Assembly: GCA_900540495.1 (NCBI GenBank)
Contig: UQGA01000022.1
Coordinates: forward strand, 1-22,763
Direction: 5' to 3'
Origin: an uncultured Eubacteriales bacterium
Lineage (GTDB): Bacteria; Bacillota; Clostridia; Christensenellales; CAG-138
Length of the DNA: 22,763 bases
The position numbers and the translations under genes are program-made. The notes beneath the pieces were generated by a model. That model did not search any database. It saw only the letters and a program-made list of their open reading frames with translations, and was not told the DNA's origin. Within the stretch, counting starts at the first letter, position 1. The number at the start of each line of letters is the position of its first letter. This document shows positions 1 to 6,640 of the stretch, one piece after another.

Positions 1-1
1 T

Positions 2-493
2 CATTCGCCAGAGCTGTTGTCCATCTACCAGCGCATTGAAAAGTGCCCTCTTACGGGAGAAGCGTTTCGGCTTTGGATGCGAGGCCAGGGATTAGCCGCT
101 GCGGGGTATCTGTTGGATTTGGTACAGAAATATACCTCCGCTCCGCCTGTTTACCTAAGTGAAGATGAAATTGTAGCCGTTTTACAGGCAAAGCGATTGA
201 TTAAAGAAAACATCGACAGTGTTCCCACAATTCTTGAACTTAGCAAAAGGGTTGCGCTTAACAAAAACAAGCTCCAAAAGGCATTTCAGCTCACAGAGGG
301 CAAAAGCGTTGGGGAATATATTCGGACGCTGCGAATGGAGCGTGCTTTGGAGCTTTTAGAAAAAAGCGATCTGAATACAAGCGAGATCGCAAAAGCAGTT
401 GGTTATCACGGGGTATCGAACTTTTATCATGCTTTTCAGCAGAAGTTTGGAGAAACACCGCAAACAGTTCGGGTATTGCTTCAAAGCAATTAG
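2..493 (+). CDS. AraC-family transcriptional regulator, 3' part (5' end outside window)
   Basis: The reading frame is open from the first bases of the window, so the true start lies upstream and only about 163 C-terminal residues are present. The last ~100 residues form a typical AraC/XylS DNA-binding domain. A first helix-turn-helix (TILELSKRVALNKNKLQKAF) is joined by a linker helix (YIRTLRMERALELLEKS) to a second one (TSEIAKAVGYHGVSNFYHAF) that ends in the family signature FGETPQ. The preceding residues would belong to the effector-binding part and are too short to classify. Members of the family activate nearby genes in response to a small molecule; the target here is not visible. Base composition is much more AT-rich than every gene to the right, which fits a horizontally acquired segment. 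The family call is firm, the specific role unknown. Confidence 0.85.
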   Translation, partial: HSPELLSIYQRIEKCPLTGEAFRLWMRGQGLAAAGYLLDLVQKYTSAPPVYLSEDEIVAVLQAKRLIKENIDSVPTILELSKRVALNKNKLQKAFQLTEGKSVGEYIRTLRMERALELLEKSDLNTSEIAKAVGYHGVSNFYHAFQQKFGETPQTVRVLLQSN

Positions 494-539
494 AAATTCA
501 GCTATATTCATAGGCAGTTTTCACAAATTGGCAAGCAAT

Positions 540-559
540 GCAAACATGTACATGTTTGC
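540..559. repeat. Perfect 20-bp palindrome
   Basis: The sequence GCAAACATGTACATGTTTGC reads identically on both strands, with no spacer. It lies 47 bases after the AraC-family stop codon. Gapless palindromes of this size are typical binding sites for dimeric regulators or recombination/transfer proteins; which applies here is unknown. Confidence 0.75.
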
Positions 560-561
560 GA

Positions 562-614
562 TTTTGGCGGGTTTTCTACCCGCCAAAACGCTTGTTGAGG
601 GATAGCCCCCAAGC
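562..614. other. Two adjacent hairpins, possible transfer-origin-like region of a mobile element
   Basis: A perfect 10-bp stem (TTTTGGCGGG at 562-571 with CCCGCCAAAA at 579-588, 7-base loop) is followed at once by a second inverted repeat: GCTTG at 590-594 with CAAGC at 610-614, and an inner GGG/CCC pair. A third small hairpin, CGTCC-TGC-GGACG, sits at 647-659. Arrays like this occur near relaxase genes in integrative conjugative elements of Firmicutes. From memory, strings of the type CTTGGGGGCTATCCC (minus strand here) recur in such elements, but I cannot verify that, and no relaxase gene is in the window. Confidence 0.35.
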
Positions 615-684
615 CTCCAAGATCGTCCCCTTCGGTGACGGCTGCACGTCCTGCGGACGCTGAAAAATTTTAAGAAGCAAAAGA

Positions 685-730
685 AAACCTCTATGCAAAT
701 GGTTCGTCCATTCACATAGAGGTTTCTTAT
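685..730. terminator. Strong hairpin, probable terminator
   Basis: An 11-bp arm AAACCTCTATG (685-695) pairs with CATAGAGGTTT (715-725). Inside it AATGG (698-702) pairs with CCATT (708-712) around a 5-base loop, leaving one CA/CA internal mismatch. It is followed by CTTATTT, so it could terminate transcription arriving from the AraC side. It is also close to the point where base composition changes, so it could mark the end of an integrated element. Confidence 0.5.
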
Positions 731-812
731 TTCCCGTTCACTTGGCATAGGTTAGTATTTTCGCAATACTTCTTTATGCTCCTCTGCCATTCGGGAACGG
801 CCCTGTTTTTCG

Positions 813-908
813 TTTTACTCCATCGTTTCGTTGCGCGCAGAGGGGGTTCATCGCCCGCATTTTTTATTTTACTCCGCCGTTTCGTTGCGCGGGGGGGTCA
901 TCGCCCGC
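813..908. repeat. Imperfect direct repeat, two copies of about 42-46 bp
   Basis: Copy 1 (813-858) and copy 2 (867-908) both begin TTTTACTCC, share CGTTTCGTTGCGCG, and end TCATCGCCCGC. They differ by a few substitutions and a 4-base length difference in the G-rich part. The spacer is 8 bases. No coding function is apparent. Confidence 0.7.
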
Positions 909-933
909 AGCGGGGAAGGGCGCGCGGCACAAA

Positions 934-958
934 CCGGGATGGCGCGCGTCCATCCCGG
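934..958 (-). terminator. Probable deoD terminator
   Basis: CCGGGATGG (934-942) pairs perfectly with CCATCCCGG (950-958) around a 7-base loop, 31 bases beyond the deoD stop. Reading along the minus strand the stem is followed by TTTGTG, a weak U-tract, so termination may be partial. Confidence 0.55.
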
Positions 959-989
959 CCCGGCGGCTCCGGCGCCGGAAAGAGGCCGG

Positions 990-1706
990 TCAGGCGATGG
1001 TCAGCGCCACCTGCATCATATCGTGGAAGGCGGTCTGCCGCTGCTGCGCGGTGGTCACCGCGCCCGTCTCTACGAGGTCGGAGATGGTGCAGATGCAGAG
1101 CGCCTGCTTGCCGGCGCGCGCGGCGTTGGCATAGAGGGCGGCGGACTCCATCTCCACGGCGAGCACGCCGAGCTTGCGCCACTCGAGCGTGCCGGCGACG
1201 CCGGCCTCGCCGTAAAAGCTGTCGGAGGAGAGCAGGTTGCCCACGCGGTGGCGCAGGCCCCGGCGCGCGCACTCGGCGGCGGCGGCGCTGAGCAGGCCGT
1301 AATCCGCGATGGGCGCAAAGGTGCCGCGGGAGACGAACTGGCCGGGATAGTTTGAATCGGTGCAGGCGCCCTGCCCGAGAACGAGGTCGAACAGTTGTAG
1401 CGACGGGTCGATCGCGCCGGCGGAACCGACGCGGATGATCCGCTCCACGCCGAAGATGTTGAACAGCTCGTAGGAATAGATGCCGATGGACGGCATGCCC
1501 ATGCCGCTGGCCATGACGGATACGCGCTTGCCCTCAAAATAGCCCGTATAGCCCTGCACGCCGCGCACGTCGTTCACCAGCTCCCGATCGGTCAGGTACG
1601 TTTCGGCAATGAATTTGGCGCGCAACGGATCGCCCGGCATGAGCACGGTGCGGGCAAAATCCTCCGGCGCGCAGGAAATGTGGGGGGTCAGATTGGCGGT
1701 GGTCAT
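990..1706 (-). CDS. deoD: Purine nucleoside phosphorylase, DeoD type
   Basis: This 238-residue protein splits purine (deoxy)ribonucleosides with phosphate into base and (deoxy)ribose-1-phosphate in cytosolic nucleoside salvage. It aligns along its whole length with the hexameric bacterial DeoD family (about 235 residues). Visible landmarks are PHI with the ribose-binding His9, GDPLRAK at 25-31 (phosphate-binding Arg), the glycine-rich IRVGSAGA near 91-98, VEMESAALY near 184-192 (ribose contact) and CTISD with the catalytic Asp at 210. The start was chosen because AAGGAGGG lies 6 bases before this ATG; an in-frame extension upstream has no family similarity and crosses the promoter. The gene stands alone, facing away from the surface-protein gene, with a hairpin terminator downstream. 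No deoC or other deo genes are adjacent. Confidence 0.96.
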   Translation of the reverse strand: MTTANLTPHISCAPEDFARTVLMPGDPLRAKFIAETYLTDRELVNDVRGVQGYTGYFEGKRVSVMASGMGMPSIGIYSYELFNIFGVERIIRVGSAGAIDPSLQLFDLVLGQGACTDSNYPGQFVSRGTFAPIADYGLLSAAAAECARRGLRHRVGNLLSSDSFYGEAGVAGTLEWRKLGVLAVEMESAALYANAARAGKQALCICTISDLVETGAVTTAQQRQTAFHDMMQVALTIA

Positions 1707-1777
1707 GAAAATCCCTCCTTGCGATGCGTTGGCCTCGACGACGGCGTTGCGTTCCGCCGGGGACGGCCCTTGCGTAC

Positions 1778-1783
1778 AGTATA
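1778..1783 (-). promoter_or_regulatory. Possible -10 box for deoD
   Basis: Minus-strand TATACT lies about 70 bases upstream of the deoD start. A -35 at 17-bp spacing (TTCCAA) is poor, so this is a weak call. Confidence 0.35.
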
Positions 1784-1940
1784 CCATGGGCGGGCGTGTT
1801 TTGGAAATCCCGTGTTTGCCGCCGGGAAACGGTTCTTTCCGAAGGGCGGGAAGGAAGGGGTGGAAGGGACGGAAGGGAAGCAGGGCGGTTGCTTTCGAAA
1901 CGGCAGCGAGGGCGATGGTGGAAATGGCCATGGTTCCCGC

Positions 1941-1969
1941 TTTTCATTTTTTTGAATATATGTTATAAT
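1941..1969 (+). promoter_or_regulatory. Sigma-A-type promoter for the surface-protein leader
   Basis: TTTTCA (1941-1946) and a perfect TATAAT (1964-1969) are separated by 17 bp. Transcription would begin near 1976, about 275 bases upstream of the surface-protein start, giving a long leader that contains the CAGA repeat and the terminator. Confidence 0.7.
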
Positions 1970-1999
1970 TTCTATATATAGCCATTTGAATTTTGAAAG

Positions 2000-2146
<147 letters not shown>

Positions 2147-2157
2147 TCCTGTGCGAT

Positions 2158-2196
2158 AACATCCGCCCTGCACGCATGCGGGCTGATGTTTTTTTT
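2158..2196 (+). terminator. Intrinsic terminator in the surface-protein leader (possible attenuator)
   Basis: AACATC (2158-2163) pairs with GATGTT (2185-2190), and GCCC (2165-2168) with GGGC (2180-2183), leaving one C/T mismatch and an 11-base loop. Eight consecutive T residues follow (2189-2196). This is a complete rho-independent terminator, but it lies after the promoter and before the gene, which is the arrangement of an attenuator. Confidence 0.75.
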
Positions 2197-2249
2197 GTTC
2201 CATCCAAAAAGGAATGAATCGGGAAAGGCGAAGAAATGGGGGAGACAAA

Positions 2250-3227
2250 ATGAGAAAAAGAGCGGCAATCATATTTTTCTGTATGGCGCTGTTCCTGACA
2301 ATGGGCGTTCCCGGCCTTGCCCATGGCGCGGAAGGAGACCCCGTCCCCGTTGCGGACTGGCCGGCGCTGAAGGCCGCCGTGGAAGCGGGCGGCGCAATTG
2401 TTCTGGAACTGCCGCCCACCATCGAAGCGGACAGCACCATAACCGTGCCGGCCTCGGCGGAGGTTGTCCTCGTCGCCCATGCGTCCGGCAGCCGCATCAT
2501 CCGGCAGTCGCTCAAAACGGGGGAGTTTATCGTATCTGCCGGCGCGAAGCTGACGCTCCGGGGCAGTATGACCATCGCGCACGACACAAACCTGAACGGG
2601 GCGAGCTTTGTGCAGGTGCAAAGCGGCGGGGAACTGCTTCTGGAGGCGCAGTTGACGGCCGACGCAGACAATGTGGAATACGGGAACCAGAATACGGATC
2701 GAAAGGGTGAGTTTATCAAAAGCCTGATCGATTGCAGCGGAACGCTCACCATGGTGGAGGGCAGCCAGGTCTCCGGCTGGACGCAGAACAAGCAGGCGGA
2801 CCGGCACAACGTCAGCTATGACCCGGGCGCCGCCATCCGGATTTCCGGCCAGGGGGCCAGGTTTATCATGGACGGCGGCACCATTACCGGAAATACCAAT
2901 ACGAAGGTCGTCAACACCATGGCATCCTCCTGCGTGCAGATTCTGGATGGGGCCATCTTCCAGATGGACGGCGGCAGCATCTCCGGCAACAGCAAGGACG
3001 GGCAAAACAGCAGCGGGCAGCGGGAAAGCAGCACGCTGGGCGGCGGCGTCTATGTGGAAGGCAGCACCTTCTACATGAACGGCGGGACGATTTCCGACAA
3101 CGAAGCGCGCGACGGCGGCGGCGTCTACCTGGCCGGCGCCTCCAACCTGTACATGACGGGCGGGAACATTTCCGGGAACACGCTCTGTATCCGCAACAGC
3201 GCGGGGCACGGCGGGGCGTCTACGTGA
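2250..3227 (+). CDS. Surface protein, N-terminal fragment
   Basis: These 325 residues carry a signal peptide (MRKRAA, then a hydrophobic stretch, with a likely cleavage after AHGA near residue 27). They then carry the first part of a beta-helix built from degenerate units of the type MDGGTISGN and GGGVY. Such units occur in polymorphic-outer-membrane-type and other parallel beta-helix exported proteins. The frame ends at TGA 3225-3227 because of the one-base deletion. A fragment secreted without the downstream sorting signal would not be anchored. Confidence 0.7.
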   Translation: MRKRAAIIFFCMALFLTMGVPGLAHGAEGDPVPVADWPALKAAVEAGGAIVLELPPTIEADSTITVPASAEVVLVAHASGSRIIRQSLKTGEFIVSAGAKLTLRGSMTIAHDTNLNGASFVQVQSGGELLLEAQLTADADNVEYGNQNTDRKGEFIKSLIDCSGTLTMVEGSQVSGWTQNKQADRHNVSYDPGAAIRISGQGARFIMDGGTITGNTNTKVVNTMASSCVQILDGAIFQMDGGSISGNSKDGQNSSGQRESSTLGGGVYVEGSTFYMNGGTISDNEARDGGGVYLAGASNLYMTGGNISGNTLCIRNSAGHGGAST

Positions 3228-4123
3228 GCTCCAAGTCCGCCTTCCGCATGGAGTCTGCCAATACCGAAACGCCTGCCAGGATTTCCGACAACACCCTTTA
3301 TACGGACTTCGGCCTGTATAGATATTATCAGTATTCCGGCGGCGGCGTATATGTGGCCGGCACGTTTACGATGAAGGATGGGATTATTTCCGGGAACAAA
3401 GCGATGACCGGCAGCGGAAACGGCGGCGGCGGTATTTTCAACGGCGGGAACGTCACCCTGCAGGGCGGGGAGGTGAGCGGCAACTCGGCGTTCTATGACG
3501 AAACCCACACGGCCTATCTGAGCTATGGCGGCGGCATTTTCAACAAGACGGAATCGGTCTTTTCCGCAACGGGAACGAAGATTTCCGGCAATACGGCCGT
3601 GTACGGCGGCGGCATTTACGGCACCAATGCCGACATCACGCTCACAGACTGTCTCCTGGAAGGCAACGCCGCCATCTACGGGGACATGATGGATTGCGGC
3701 GGCGGCGGGCTGCTGCTGACCCGGCAGTCCACGCTGACCATCTCCAACACGGTGATCCGGAACAACACCAGCGAAAAATACGGCGGCGGCCTGTACCTCG
3801 AAGAAATGGGCGCGACGACCGTACTGGGCGCGGGCGTCTCCCTCCTCGACAATTCGGCAGCCAGTATCGGCGGCGGTCTGGTCAACGTCGCCTCCCCGAC
3901 CGAGATCTCCGGCGCAACCGTGAGCGGGAATCAGGCTGCCGACGGCGCCGGCGCCGCCAACATGTCCGGCGGGACCCTCACGCTGTCCGGCGGGATGGTC
4001 ACGGGAAACACCGCGGCTTCCACCGGCGGCGGCATCGTCAACAGCGAAGCGACATTCCGCATGATCGGCGGCATGATGTTCAACAACCTGGCGGGGGACG
4101 CCGGCGCAGACGTCGCCAACTAA
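3224..4123 (+). CDS. Surface protein, middle beta-helix fragment
   Basis: This segment of about 299 codons continues the beta-helix in the restored frame. It has many units with the pattern GGG-[IV]-[YFV] followed by T-[IV]-SGN, for example GGGIYGTNADITL and TKISGNTAVYGGG. It opens with GTG at 3224 overlapping the upstream stop as GTGA, so reinitiation is conceivable, but there is no ribosome binding site and no signal peptide. It ends at the in-frame TAA 4121-4123. It is best read as part of the disrupted gene. Confidence 0.6.
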   Translation: MSSKSAFRMESANTETPARISDNTLYTDFGLYRYYQYSGGGVYVAGTFTMKDGIISGNKAMTGSGNGGGGIFNGGNVTLQGGEVSGNSAFYDETHTAYLSYGGGIFNKTESVFSATGTKISGNTAVYGGGIYGTNADITLTDCLLEGNAAIYGDMMDCGGGGLLLTRQSTLTISNTVIRNNTSEKYGGGLYLEEMGATTVLGAGVSLLDNSAASIGGGLVNVASPTEISGATVSGNQAADGAGAANMSGGTLTLSGGMVTGNTAASTGGGIVNSEATFRMIGGMMFNNLAGDAGADVAN

Positions 4124-4141
4124 GACGGCAGCACGTTCACC

Positions 4142-4996
4142 TTGCCGGACGCCGGGACGCTCGGCATTGTCGGCGTCGAAAGCTGGTTTGAGGATGGCTC
4201 TATCGATGGCTCCATCCCCCGCTACGCCGGGCACGAGACGCAGGTGCCGCAATATGTTTCATTTCCGGAGACCACCGACGTCCACTTCCTGACGCTGGGC
4301 GAAGTGCTGCAGGTCCTCTTTGACAAAAACGGGGGCGATACCGAGCCCGTGCCCGCGTGCATCTATATCCGAAAGGGCTGCCCGCTCGCCACGCTGCCGA
4401 CAGAACCGGCGAGAAGCGGGCATGCATTTACGGGCTGGAACACGCAGGCGGACGACAGCGGGCAGGCTTTCGTCGCCGACGCCACCATCAACGTCGACAT
4501 GACGGTCTACGCACAATGGCAGAAAACCGAGGTCCCTTCCGGCAGCCTGACGGTGTGCCTGACCGTGACAGGCGACGGCGCGGAGCTGGACCGGGCGTTC
4601 CGCTTTACAGCCGTCCTGCAGGACCGTTCGATCAACGGCAGCTATGGCGGGTTGACGTTTGCAAACGGCGTGGCGTCGTTTACGCTCAAGAGCGGCGGGA
4701 GCCTGACAGCAAGCGGTCTTCCGGCGGGCGTTTCCTATGAGATTGTGGAGGAAGGGCCGGAGGGATATTCCGTATTGACCACCAACGCGACGGGCGTGGT
4801 CATGGAGGGGCAGGCCATTCGTATTTCCTTTGAGAATCGGAGAGAACAGGGAGAGCAGCCCCCGGAAGAAGCGCTTCCGCCAGAGACAGGCGACGGCGCC
4901 CGGCCGGGCCTGTGGGGCGCTGCCTGCTGCTGCGCTGCCGCGTGTCTGGCGGGGGCTCTGACCTATGCTGCAAAGCGAAGAAACGCGGTAAAATAA
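4142..4996 (+). CDS. Surface protein, C-terminal fragment with B repeat and sorting signal
   Basis: The segment is in the same frame as the previous one. It contains an InlB/Listeria-Bacteroides-type B repeat (VLFDKNGGD...GHAFTGWNTQADDSG...VYAQW), then a Cna-B-like beta-sandwich (SLTVCLTVTGDGAELDRAFRF...YEIVEEGPEGY...ISFENRRE). A C-terminal sorting signal follows: PPETGD as a variant of LPxTG, a Cys/Ala-rich hydrophobic segment and the tail AAKRRNAVK. This is the end a sortase would attach to peptidoglycan. With the upstream stop it has no export signal. The ATG at 4142 has no convincing ribosome binding site. Confidence 0.65.
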   Translation: MPDAGTLGIVGVESWFEDGSIDGSIPRYAGHETQVPQYVSFPETTDVHFLTLGEVLQVLFDKNGGDTEPVPACIYIRKGCPLATLPTEPARSGHAFTGWNTQADDSGQAFVADATINVDMTVYAQWQKTEVPSGSLTVCLTVTGDGAELDRAFRFTAVLQDRSINGSYGGLTFANGVASFTLKSGGSLTASGLPAGVSYEIVEEGPEGYSVLTTNATGVVMEGQAIRISFENRREQGEQPPEEALPPETGDGARPGLWGAACCCAAACLAGALTYAAKRRNAVK

Positions 4997-5023
4997 TATT
5001 CGGGCGCCGAACGCAAGAGTAGA

Positions 5024-5052
5024 GGGGGACGCATAAGCGTCCCCCTTCTCTT
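5024..5052. terminator. Bidirectional terminator between surface gene and methyltransferase
   Basis: GGGGGACGC (5024-5032) pairs perfectly with GCGTCCCCC (5037-5045) around ATAA and is followed by TTCTCTT on the plus strand. It lies 28 bases after the surface-gene stop and could also serve the convergent methyltransferase gene. Confidence 0.8.
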
Positions 5053-5167
5053 GACAGCCCCTGGTGGGACCGACGCCCGCCTCTGAAGCGGCGGCGAGGA
5101 CAGCAGGATTTTTGAAATCATTCGTCGGTCGCGCCATCGTGAAACACTCGCTGCCGGGCGCATCCGG

Positions 5168-6640
5168 CTACGGGCGGCGGCGCAGGAGGAAAGCGCGCGG
5201 ATACAGGCCGCCGGCCTCCGTGGTCAGCACGTCCTCCACGACAAGCCCGGCGACGCCGTGCAGCGCGCTTTCAAGCAGGCGGCCTTCCATCGTGTAGAGC
5301 AGCGCGAGGCCATCCTCCCGCAGCAGGGCCGGCAGGCGCGCGCACAGGCCGCGATACAGCGGGCCGTTGGACGCATGGCTGCCCACGCGGTTGCCGAACG
5401 GCAGGTTGGAGAGGATGAGGTCGAGCGGCTCTCCGGGAGAAAAGCGGAGGCAGTCCCGCTGCAGGATCGCCCCGCGGCATCCGGCGGCGCGCAGCGTTTC
5501 CCGCGCGAGGGTCACGGCGGCCGGGGCGACGTCGGTGCCCAGCAGCGCGGCGCAATCCGCCGCCTGCGCCGCTTCGACCAGCAGCGTGCCGCCGCCGCAG
5601 CACGGGTCATAGACGCGTAGCCGCCGGCGAGGGCGCAGCCGCATGGCCGCGGTGCGCGCAAGCGCCGCGGCGGTGACGGGGTGGATCGCCGCCGGAAGGG
5701 CGGCGCGGCGATAGGCAAAGCGCGTATCCTGCACGGCGGTGGGGATTACCGATACGTCCGCCGCGCCCGCATGGCAGCGCACGCGAAGTTCAAAGGCGTA
5801 GTGTCCGGGCAAATTCCGTCCGCCGACCGCCGTAGCAACGGCGCGGATCATGGCGACGCGGTCGCCCGCGTATCCCTGCAGCTCCACGCGATACGGCAGC
5901 GACGGCGCGGCCGGCTCCCCCGGCATGGGCGCGCACAGGGCCGTCCAGCCCCCGCGTGCCGCCTGCGCGATAGCGCGCGGTTCGGCCTCGACGGTCCCGC
6001 ACGGCAGCAGCACTTCAAAAAAACAACGGGCGCGATACAGCGCGTCGAGCGAGGAAGCGCGCACGCACACGCCATCCGGCGTGCCCTGTGCCGCGACGCC
6101 CAGCGCCTGCAGCTCGTCCAGCAGCGCCGCCTGCAACCCGGCGGGATGCCGTAGCAGCGCCGGGCGCGGCGCAAGCAGCGCATGCAATGCCGGCGGCGGT
6201 TCGCCGCAACAGCGGTCGAGCGCGCGGCTGTGCGCGGCCGCAATTTCGGCGCAATGCTTTTCCTCCTCCGGCGCTGCCGGTTGTGGCGGTTCGTAGGCGC
6301 GCAACGCGGCGGCCGCCTCCTCCCCGCCCACGGCGCCGAGCGCCAGCAGAAGCGACGGCACGACGAACCGCGTCCCCTCCCGGGCCAGCGCGGCGGCCAG
6401 CGCAGGCGCATCCTGCGCCGTACCCACGGCGGACAACAGTCGGGCGGCGTTCTTGCGGGCCTTCGGCTCGCCGCATGCGAGCGACGCATACAGGGCGCGA
6501 TGATCCAAGCGGGCGCAGAGCCGCTCCCGGTCCGCCTGCTTTTTGACCAGCGCGCACAGCTCCGACAGCACGGACGCGGCCGCTGCCCAGTCCTGCCGGG
6601 CGACCGCCTCATGCAGGCGGCCGGCAGCATCGCCGCTCAT
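5168..6640 (-). CDS. Class I SAM-dependent RNA methyltransferase (UPF0020/Trm14-RlmL-like) with helical N-terminal region
   Basis: The protein has 490 residues. The C-terminal ~170 form a Rossmann methyltransferase with the SAM-binding motif DPCCGGGT (345-352), an acidic motif near GTDVAP, and the catalytic-type motif NLPFGNR (412-418). This is a variant of the NPPY/NPPFG motif seen in enzymes that methylate guanine N2 of rRNA or tRNA. The middle (about 250-320) resembles the region after a THUMP domain. The N-terminal ~120 residues are alanine/leucine-rich helices resembling HEAT repeats, not usual in RlmL or Trm14. Its ATG overlaps the murG stop as ATGA, so it is translationally coupled to murG. 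Substrate unknown; RNA is more likely than DNA or protein. Confidence 0.75.
   Translation of the reverse strand: MSGDAAGRLHEAVARQDWAAAASVLSELCALVKKQADRERLCARLDHRALYASLACGEPKARKNAARLLSAVGTAQDAPALAAALAREGTRFVVPSLLLALGAVGGEEAAAALRAYEPPQPAAPEEEKHCAEIAAAHSRALDRCCGEPPPALHALLAPRPALLRHPAGLQAALLDELQALGVAAQGTPDGVCVRASSLDALYRARCFFEVLLPCGTVEAEPRAIAQAARGGWTALCAPMPGEPAAPSLPYRVELQGYAGDRVAMIRAVATAVGGRNLPGHYAFELRVRCHAGAADVSVIPTAVQDTRFAYRRAALPAAIHPVTAAALARTAAMRLRPRRRLRVYDPCCGGGTLLVEAAQAADCAALLGTDVAPAAVTLARETLRAAGCRGAILQRDCLRFSPGEPLDLILSNLPFGNRVGSHASNGPLYRGLCARLPALLREDGLALLYTMEGRLLESALHGVAGLVVEDVLTTEAGGLYPRAFLLRRRP

Larger units (their letters stand above)
494..989. other. Non-coding stretch: inverted-repeat cluster, then a short tandem repeat
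   Basis: No convincing gene is seen here. From 540 to 725 there are five successive inverted repeats in AT-rich DNA (listed separately). From about 780 onward composition rises to that of the host chromosome. An imperfect direct repeat lies at 813-858 and 867-908, followed by the deoD terminator hairpin. Short ORFs on both strands lack ribosome binding sites and family resemblance. Confidence 0.6.
2250..4996 (+). pseudogene. Disrupted cell-wall-anchored beta-helix surface protein (one frameshift, one nonsense codon)
   Basis: Joined across two lesions this would be a protein of about 915 residues with signal peptide, right-handed beta-helix repeats, an InlB-type B repeat, a Cna-B-like domain and a sorting signal. 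The first lesion is a missing base near 3214/3215. Elsewhere the repeat GGGVY is encoded GGCGGCGGCGTCTA (e.g. 3041 and 3115), but here it is GGCGGGGCGTCTA, exactly one C short. The second is TAA at 4121-4123, with the same frame continuing on both sides. The start ATG has GGGGGAGA 5 bases upstream. Two independent lesions argue for a decayed gene rather than a sequencing error. The intact sequence around them suggests recent decay, or a population in which intact versions exist. Confidence 0.8.

Noticed and set aside
5051..5079. A perfect TTGACA at 5051 as a rightward promoter
   Set aside because: No -10 at 16-18 bp, no rightward gene follows, and it sits in the tail of a terminator.
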